In this document: positions 5,555 to 9,769 of the stretch, piece after piece
Numbering within the stretch: position 1 is the first letter of the stretch
Layout: each line of letters starts with the position of its first letter
Source of the DNA: WHSM01 sp050701635
GTDB taxonomy: Bacteria; Actinomycetota; Actinomycetes; Mycobacteriales; Micromonosporaceae
NCBI GenBank assembly: GCA_050701635.1
Contig: JBOGDF010000212.1
Span: 1-9,769 of the forward strand
Reading direction: 5' to 3'
DNA length: 9,769 nt
Made by a program: the position numbers and the translations under genes
The notes under the pieces: generated by a model
Databases searched by the model: none
Told to the model about the DNA's origin: nothing
What the model saw: only the letters and a program-made list of their open reading frames with translations

Positions 5555-7735
5555 TTACTGCCGCCGCACGTTGGACACTGCTCCTACTTCCGCCGGAGCC
5601 GCGGTCGGGTCGCGGGCCGGTTCGAGGGTTACCGGTACGCCGTTGAGCGCGGCGTTGCCGGAGACGCTGTCCAGGAAGCCGTCGTCGGTCAGGTCGTTGA
5701 TCGAGACGCCGGGGTTCTCGGCGGCGACCCGCAGCCGGGTGCCGGCGCGGCCGTGTCCCCAGCCGTGCGGCAGGCTCACCACGCCCGGCATCACGTCGGT
5801 GGTGGCCTGCACTTCGATCTCCACTTCCCCGGTACGGGAGCGCACCCGTACCCGCTGACCGTCGGTCAGGCCACGCGCCGCGAGGTCATCCGGGTGGGCG
5901 AGCAGCTGGTTGCGCTGCTTGCCCTTGGTGAGCCGGGCCGAGTTGTGCATCCAGGAGTTGTTGCTACGCAGGTGCCGGCGGCCGATCAGGCGCAGCTCAC
6001 CGTTGGCGGGAGGCGTCAGCAGCTCGTCGCGCGCCTCGGCGAGGGCGTCCAGGAACAGCGCCGGCGCGCAGTCGATCCGTTTGTCGTGGGTACGCAGGTT
6101 GCCGGGGAAGCTCGGGCGCAGCGGGCCCAGGTCGACGCCGTGCGGCTCGCGCTTGAGCTGCCCCATCGTCACCTGGTGCGGGCCCCGCCGCAGCGCCAGC
6201 GCGATCAGCTGGTCGGGCCGCAGCCGCAGCGCCGCTCCCCTGGCGAACCGGCTCATCCAGCTGCCGCGCGGCTTCACACCGGCCGCCCGCAGCGCCCGCC
6301 GGTACGCGCGTACCACGCCGCCGATGATCTGCCAGTCGTGCCGGGAACCGCGCGGCGCCGGCAGGATCGCCGGGGTGTAGCGGGCGGTGTTGCGTACCGC
6401 CAGGGCGTGGAACGCGATGTCGTAGTTGTCGTGCTCCAGCGCGCTGGTGGGCGGCAGGATCACGTCGGCGTGCCGGGTGGTCTCGTTGAGGTAGATGTCG
6501 ATCGAGACCATGAAGTCCAGTGTGGACAGTGCGGTGTCGAGCTGGCCGCCGTTGGGGGTCGACAGCACCGGGTTGCCGGCGACGGTGACCAGCGCCTTGA
6601 TCTGCCCCTTGCCCGGGGTCGCGATCTCCTCGGCCAGCGTGGCGACCGGCAGCTCGCCGCCGAACTCCGGCAGCTTGCGTACCCGGCTGTGCCACTTGCC
6701 GAGGTGGCCCGGCCCGGCCAGGCCGCCGACCAGGTCCACCGCGGGGTTGGTGACCAGCGCGCCGCCTGCGGCGTCCAGGTTGCCGGTGACGATGTTGAGC
6801 AGCTGGATCGCCCACTGGCTCAGTACGCCGAACCGCTGCACCGACACCCCGATCCGGCCGTACGCCGCCGCGCCGTCTGCGGCGGCCAGCTCCCGGGCGA
6901 TCCGGCGGATCGTCTCGGCGTCGACCCCGGTGACCTCGGCGACCCGCTCGGGCGTGAAGCCGGCGACCGCCTCGCGTACCTGGTCGAGGCCGTCGGCGTA
7001 CGGGACCGGGGTGTCGAGCCCTTCCGCGAAGATCACGTGCAGCAGCGCGAACAGCACCGCCGCGTCGGTGCCGGGGCGTACGAAGTGGTGCTCGTCGGCG
7101 CGCGCCGCGGTCTCGGTACGCCGGGGATCGAACACCACCAGCTTGCCGCCGCGTTTCTGCAGGTCATCGAGGCGCCGCTTGAAGTCCGGCACCGTCATCA
7201 GGCTGCCGTTGGACGCCATCGGGTTGGCGCCGAACACCAGGAAGTACGAGGTCCGGTCGATGTCCGGGATTGGCAGCAGCAGCTGGTGCCCGTACAGCCG
7301 CCAGGCCACGAGCTGGTGCGGCAGCTGGTCAACCGAGGTGGCGGAGAACCGGTTCCTCGTGCCCAGCTCCCGCAGCAGCGTCACACCGTGGGTGAGGCTG
7401 CCGTAGTTGTGCACGCTCGGGTTGCCGACGTAGATCCCGACGGAGTCGGCGCCGTGGGCCGCGCGTACCGCCGCCAGCTTCGTCCCGACCAGCCGGTACG
7501 CCTCGTCCCAGCTGATCTCCTGCCAGTCGTCCCCGACCCGCTTGATCGGGCGGCGCAGCCGGTCCGGGTCGGCGTACACGTCCTGCAGCGCGATCGCCTT
7601 GGGGCAGATGTGGCCCCGGGACAGCGGGTCCTTCGCGTCGCCGCGTACCGAGGTGACCGCCCCGTCCTCGACCGTGAACTCCAGACCGCAGATCGCCTCG
7701 CACAGGTTGCAGGCGCCGTACCGGACCTCAGGCAT
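5555..7735 (-). CDS. Molybdopterin-dependent oxidoreductase, DMSO-reductase superfamily (formate dehydrogenase/nitrate reductase-like), with [4Fe-4S] site
   Basis: A 726-residue enzyme that should bind one bis-molybdopterin cofactor and one [4Fe-4S] cluster. The N-terminal cluster motif is Cys9-X2-Cys12-X3-Cys16-X27-Cys44, followed by the conserved Lys46 (CPK). ISWDEA at 74-79 and GANPMASNG from 169 are typical of the catalytic domain. The C-terminal third (LRSNNSWMHN, then HGWGHG) is the molybdopterin dinucleotide-binding domain. ATG at 7735 is preferred over GTG at 7774 because GAGGTG (7746-7741) stands seven bases before it and the cluster domain starts at once. No Tat signal is present, so it is cytoplasmic. 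The metal-ligand region reads TSVDQ (133-137); whether Ser134 or Asp136 coordinates Mo is not clear. No partner subunit or cofactor gene lies beside it, so electron partner and substrate are unknown. Confidence 0.9.
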   Translation of the reverse strand: MPEVRYGACNLCEAICGLEFTVEDGAVTSVRGDAKDPLSRGHICPKAIALQDVYADPDRLRRPIKRVGDDWQEISWDEAYRLVGTKLAAVRAAHGADSVGIYVGNPSVHNYGSLTHGVTLLRELGTRNRFSATSVDQLPHQLVAWRLYGHQLLLPIPDIDRTSYFLVFGANPMASNGSLMTVPDFKRRLDDLQKRGGKLVVFDPRRTETAARADEHHFVRPGTDAAVLFALLHVIFAEGLDTPVPYADGLDQVREAVAGFTPERVAEVTGVDAETIRRIARELAAADGAAAYGRIGVSVQRFGVLSQWAIQLLNIVTGNLDAAGGALVTNPAVDLVGGLAGPGHLGKWHSRVRKLPEFGGELPVATLAEEIATPGKGQIKALVTVAGNPVLSTPNGGQLDTALSTLDFMVSIDIYLNETTRHADVILPPTSALEHDNYDIAFHALAVRNTARYTPAILPAPRGSRHDWQIIGGVVRAYRRALRAAGVKPRGSWMSRFARGAALRLRPDQLIALALRRGPHQVTMGQLKREPHGVDLGPLRPSFPGNLRTHDKRIDCAPALFLDALAEARDELLTPPANGELRLIGRRHLRSNNSWMHNSARLTKGKQRNQLLAHPDDLAARGLTDGQRVRVRSRTGEVEIEVQATTDVMPGVVSLPHGWGHGRAGTRLRVAAENPGVSINDLTDDGFLDSVSGNAALNGVPVTLEPARDPTAAPAEVGAVSNVRRQ

Positions 7736-7740
7736 CGCGT

Positions 7741-7746
7741 CACCTC
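7741..7746 (-). promoter_or_regulatory. Ribosome-binding site supporting the start at 7735
   Basis: GAGGTG on the minus strand, with seven bases between GAGG and the ATG at 7735. It favours this start over the GTG at 7774, which would add 13 residues before the iron-sulfur domain and overlaps an inverted repeat upstream. Confidence 0.7.
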
Positions 7747-7774
7747 GCGGGCGTCGGGGCTGCTGGAAGCCCAC

Positions 7775-7790
7775 GCTACCGGCGGGTAGC
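7775..7790. promoter_or_regulatory. Perfect inverted repeat GCTACC-N4-GGTAGC
   Basis: A 6-bp perfect dyad with a 4-base centre lies in the 79-bp gap between the GNAT stop and the start of the molybdopterin enzyme. It stands 39 bases before that start, a position suited to an operator. It overlaps TAGCGT, a possible minus-strand -10 box. It could also be a weak terminator hairpin 24 bases after the GNAT stop, although no U-tract follows. Confidence 0.35.
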
Positions 7791-7814
7791 CGATCTGGAT
7801 ACCGGCACCCCGGG

Positions 7815-8330
7815 TCAGCTCGCCCGCGGTACGCGCCGCCGCTCGTGGCGGGCCGACGGCGGCACCGCGTCGGTGTCCAGGGTCAAGGTCAGTACGCCGT
7901 CGGCGTACCCCCGGTGAAGTGGTTTTCCGAGTGCCTCGACCGCGCGGATCAGACCGGCGTTGTCGAGGTGCGTGTGCAGGTGCAGCGACCCGACGCCGAT
8001 CTGGCCGGCGAGCTGGTAGAGCCGGCGCAGCAGCGCGCCGCCGAGCCCGCGGCGCTGCCAGGCGTCCTCTACCAGCAGCGCGATCTCGCCGCCCGCGTCG
8101 GGACGGGTCCACATCAGGTTGCCGAGCGCCACGATCTGTCCGTCGGCGGTCTCCGCCACCACGGCGTAGCCGTACGGCGAGGCGATCAGGCTGACCAGGT
8201 GCCGCCGCGTCGGCGTCGCCATCCCCGACATGTAGCGCCGGTAGCGCGACCGCATCGAGCAACGGTGGTGCATCGCCGCCACCGCGGGCAGGTCGCTGAT
8301 GTCCGTGTACCGCAGTGTCAGCTGGTCCAC
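7815..8330 (-). CDS. GNAT-family N-acetyltransferase
   Basis: A 171-residue single-domain acetyltransferase that would move an acetyl group from acetyl-CoA to an amine on a small molecule or protein. The acetyl-CoA pyrophosphate loop is clear: EDAWQRRGLGGALL (residues 88-101), matching R/Q-x-x-G-x-G/A. The N-terminal region DLPAVAAMHHRCSMRSRYRRY resembles the DxxxLxxxxxxxSxxSxYxRF pattern of GNATs related to the protein acetyltransferase Pat. The start is uncertain, because the frame is open back to 8498. I place it at GTG 8330, since codons upstream (8331-8438) have only about 58% GC in third position against nearly 100% downstream, and the domain begins right there. The Shine-Dalgarno is weak (GGGGG about 11 bases upstream). 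GTG codons at 8357, 8360 and 8438 are alternatives. It follows the HTH_42 gene on the same strand and may share its transcript. Substrate unknown. Confidence 0.8.
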   Translation of the reverse strand: MDQLTLRYTDISDLPAVAAMHHRCSMRSRYRRYMSGMATPTRRHLVSLIASPYGYAVVAETADGQIVALGNLMWTRPDAGGEIALLVEDAWQRRGLGGALLRRLYQLAGQIGVGSLHLHTHLDNAGLIRAVEALGKPLHRGYADGVLTLTLDTDAVPPSARHERRRVPRAS

Positions 8331-8353
8331 GCTGTCGATTACCCCCGAAGTTG

Positions 8354-8414
8354 TCACCACACCAGGCTGTCCAGCCGCTGTTTCCACGTCATTGCCGCAT
8401 GGTGACCACTCCTC
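8354..8414 (-). other. Candidate leader: ribosome-binding site and two ATGA-coupled micro-ORFs
   Basis: In the gap before the GNAT gene, GAGGAG (8414-8409) lies eight bases before ATG 8400, an ideal spacing. That ATG opens a three-codon ORF (MRQ, stop at 8391-8389). Its stop overlaps a second ATG at 8392, which opens a twelve-codon ORF (MTWKQRLDSLVW, stop at 8356-8354) with 11 of 12 codons ending in G or C. The GNAT start follows 24 bases later, in another frame. This could be a translated leader that controls the GNAT gene, or a coincidence in GC-rich DNA. Confidence 0.25.
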
Positions 8415-8445
8415 AAACCGCGCTGTGGCGCTACCCACACCGTTC

Positions 8446-9546
8446 TCACGACGCCATCGGGTCGGTGGTGAGGCGTACCTCGTGGGAGTCGGCGTCACCG
8501 GCCAGGAACCGCAGCAGCGCGGCCGCTTCGCGCGCGACGTCGTCCCGTGGTTGCGGCGCCAGCGGCGTGAAGCACTCGACGTGCAGCTCGGCGGTCCGCT
8601 TCTGCCGCTGTAGCTTCCAGGCGCCGCTCGCCAGCCCGTCCACCAGGACCATTCCCCGGTTGTACGCGCGCCGCACGTACCCCACGTCCGGCACCACCCG
8701 GGTGCGATCGGCGTGCGAGAAGCAGGTGTTGTCGAACTCGGCCAGGAACCGTACCGGCGCCGGGGTGTCCGGATCCGGACGCGGCGCGTCGGGCAGGTCG
8801 TACAGGGTGTTCCCCCGCTCGCCGCGGAAGGTACGCAGCGGCAGCCGCTCCACCACCTCCCGCAACCGGGTCAGCCCGCACCAGGCCTGTACGTCGGCGA
8901 CGCTCGCCGGGCCGAAGCCGGCCAGATACCGCAGCACCATCCGGTCGGGCGCCGGCTCGCCGGAGACGCCGCTGCCGGTCCACGCCTCGATGGTGGTGAA
9001 CATCGGCTGGCCGGAGCCGCGCCACAGCCCGCGAGGCGGCACCTGCACCAACGGCAGCAGTTGCCGGACGGCGTACGCCAGCGCGGGCGGCTCCCGGTCC
9101 GGCCAGTGCGGTGCCAGCAGGTCCCGCAGCTCGGCGGCGCTGCGCGGGCGCTCCTCGACCAGCCGCCGCCCGGTCGCCAGCACCACGTCCAGGTCGAGCC
9201 CCGCCACCCGGTGCTGCCCGTACAGGGTGTTGCCCGCCACGTCTCGCTCCATCACGGGGCGCACCAGCGGCCAGAACTCGCGGTAGTCCTCCGCGGTCAC
9301 CAGGTGGATGGTGCCGCGCATCAGGACGCCGCGTACCGCCTGCCGGTCGGCGATCAGGGTGGAGAGGCGTACCGGATCGAAGTCGGCGAGCCGCGACCAC
9401 AGCCCGACGTACGGCGCCTGCGGCACCTGCGCCTGCATCCCTGCCAGCGCCGTGAGCGCGTCGGCCACCTCCATCTCGGTACGTTCCAGCAACAGCTGGC
9501 GTGCCAGCAGGGACCGGTTGAGCTGCCGCGACGAGAGCGTCTCCAT
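8446..9546 (-). CDS. Winged-helix DNA-binding protein of the HTH_42 (YcaQ/AlkZ) family, possible DNA glycosylase
   Basis: A 366-residue protein of the HTH_42 family, recognisable from the N-terminal block with MQAQVPQAPYVGLWSRL (37-53), the region RGVLMRGTIHLVTAEDYREFWP, and the C-terminal VLVDGLASGAWKL. The family includes AlkZ and YcaQ (AlkX), which excise bulky alkylated bases and unhook DNA interstrand crosslinks; AlkZ protects the producer of azinomycin B. AlkZ uses a catalytic QxQ motif at residues 37/39; here Gln38-Ala-Gln40 lies at almost the same position and context, so activity is plausible. Many actinomycete paralogues are uncharacterised, so the exact role is inference. The ATG at 9546 has GGAG only one base away, too close for normal use; TAGTTT eight bases upstream could be a -10 box for a near-leaderless mRNA. 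The protein has no export signal. Confidence 0.85.
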   Translation of the reverse strand: METLSSRQLNRSLLARQLLLERTEMEVADALTALAGMQAQVPQAPYVGLWSRLADFDPVRLSTLIADRQAVRGVLMRGTIHLVTAEDYREFWPLVRPVMERDVAGNTLYGQHRVAGLDLDVVLATGRRLVEERPRSAAELRDLLAPHWPDREPPALAYAVRQLLPLVQVPPRGLWRGSGQPMFTTIEAWTGSGVSGEPAPDRMVLRYLAGFGPASVADVQAWCGLTRLREVVERLPLRTFRGERGNTLYDLPDAPRPDPDTPAPVRFLAEFDNTCFSHADRTRVVPDVGYVRRAYNRGMVLVDGLASGAWKLQRQKRTAELHVECFTPLAPQPRDDVAREAAALLRFLAGDADSHEVRLTTDPMAS

Positions 9547-9554
9547 GCTCCAGA

Positions 9555-9560
9555 AAACTA
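9555..9560 (-). promoter_or_regulatory. Candidate -10 box (TAGTTT) before the HTH_42 gene
   Basis: TAGTTT on the minus strand fits TANNNT and ends eight bases before ATG 9546, which would give a transcript starting at or a base or two before the start codon. No recognisable -35 box is present. This is the most AT-rich spot upstream of the gene. Confidence 0.3.
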
Positions 9561-9665
9561 GTCGGGTACGGCATCCGCACCCCGGCCACCCCGCGCCGGC
9601 CCGTCGCCGAGGTGGTCGACCTCGCGCACGTGGACGCCGCGCACTAGACGATCTATTCCAAGGGT

Positions 9666-9769
9666 TTAGTGGTCGTACGCGATGAGGGATCGCATGGTGG
9701 GCTGGCCGGTGTGCCAGTTGTGCCAGATCGCGGCGGTCATCGCGAGGATGCGTTGGAGGACGCGCACGG
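9666..9769 (-). mobile_element. IS982-like transposase, C-terminal end (cut by window edge)
   Basis: The minus strand encodes 33 residues before a TAA stop: RVLQRILAMTAAIWHNWHTG followed by a tail ending in RSLIAYDH. This ending (TAAIWHN, then SLIAYDH) is the characteristic C-terminus of IS982-family DDE transposases. The rest of the gene, including its catalytic residues, lies to the right outside the window, so I cannot say whether the element is intact. The element's end is probably within 9645-9665, but the terminal inverted repeat cannot be fixed without the other end. Family assignment is from memory of the conserved tail. Confidence 0.65.

Noticed and set aside
2568..5858. Very long open frame on the + strand opposite the secreted propeller gene
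   Set aside because: Its translation is low-complexity, rich in Val, Gly, Arg and His with no domain, whereas the opposite strand has a signal peptide, Asp-boxes and a strong ribosome-binding site. Long antisense frames are usual in GC-rich DNA.
5528..7789. Long open frame on the + strand opposite the molybdopterin enzyme
   Set aside because: It mirrors the coding frame of a protein with a full iron-sulfur motif and cofactor domains; its own translation shows no recognisable motif.
8331..8498. Longer GNAT start at 8498, overlapping the HTH_42 gene
   Set aside because: Third-position GC drops to about 58% in this frame between 8331 and 8438, and the extra residues match no GNAT domain, so the region is probably not translated in this frame.
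1..9769. CRISPR arrays, tRNA or rRNA genes and riboswitches
   Set aside because: No regularly spaced repeats, cloverleaf, rRNA-like stretch or known riboswitch core was seen on either strand.

Overview
This is GC-rich actinomycete DNA. Codon third positions are almost all G or C, and the tetranucleotide GTAC is strikingly common. Together with the gene content this suggests a Micromonosporaceae-like chromosome (Micromonospora, Actinoplanes and relatives). That assignment is inference, because no rRNA or marker gene is present. The window is almost fully coding: one gene is cut by the left edge, six are complete, and a transposase tail is cut by the right edge.

Left part (1-1595, + strand): the C-terminal part of a BadF/BcrA-type sugar kinase (N-acetylglucosamine kinase-like), followed with a GTGA overlap by a MurR/RpiR-type regulator with an HTH and a phosphosugar-binding SIS domain. 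They look like a translationally coupled pair for sensing and phosphorylating amino sugars, for example in cell-wall sugar recycling. The regulator runs 41 bp into the convergent gene that follows.

Middle part (1555-7735, - strand): read in the direction of transcription, there is a cytoplasmic molybdopterin/[4Fe-4S] oxidoreductase (7735 to 5555), a 200-bp gap, a large secreted Asp-box (BNR) beta-propeller protein with a clear signal peptide (5354 to 2532), a strong GC hairpin terminator, and an EphD-like epoxide hydrolase/alpha-beta hydrolase with a complete catalytic set (2436 to 1555). The gaps and the terminator argue for separate transcription units.

Right part (7815-9769, - strand): a winged-helix HTH_42 protein carrying a QxQ motif where AlkZ-type DNA glycosylases keep their catalytic glutamines (9546 to 8446), a 115-bp gap holding two tiny ATGA-coupled ORFs behind an excellent ribosome-binding site, and a GNAT acetyltransferase (8330 to 7815). 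The right edge holds the C-terminal end of an IS982-like transposase, so an insertion sequence lies just beyond.

I see no clear multi-gene defence or biosynthetic system. The points most worth checking are the AlkZ-like glycosylase candidate, the micro-ORF leader before the GNAT gene, the context-dependent GTAC excess, and the cysteine-rich secreted propeller protein.
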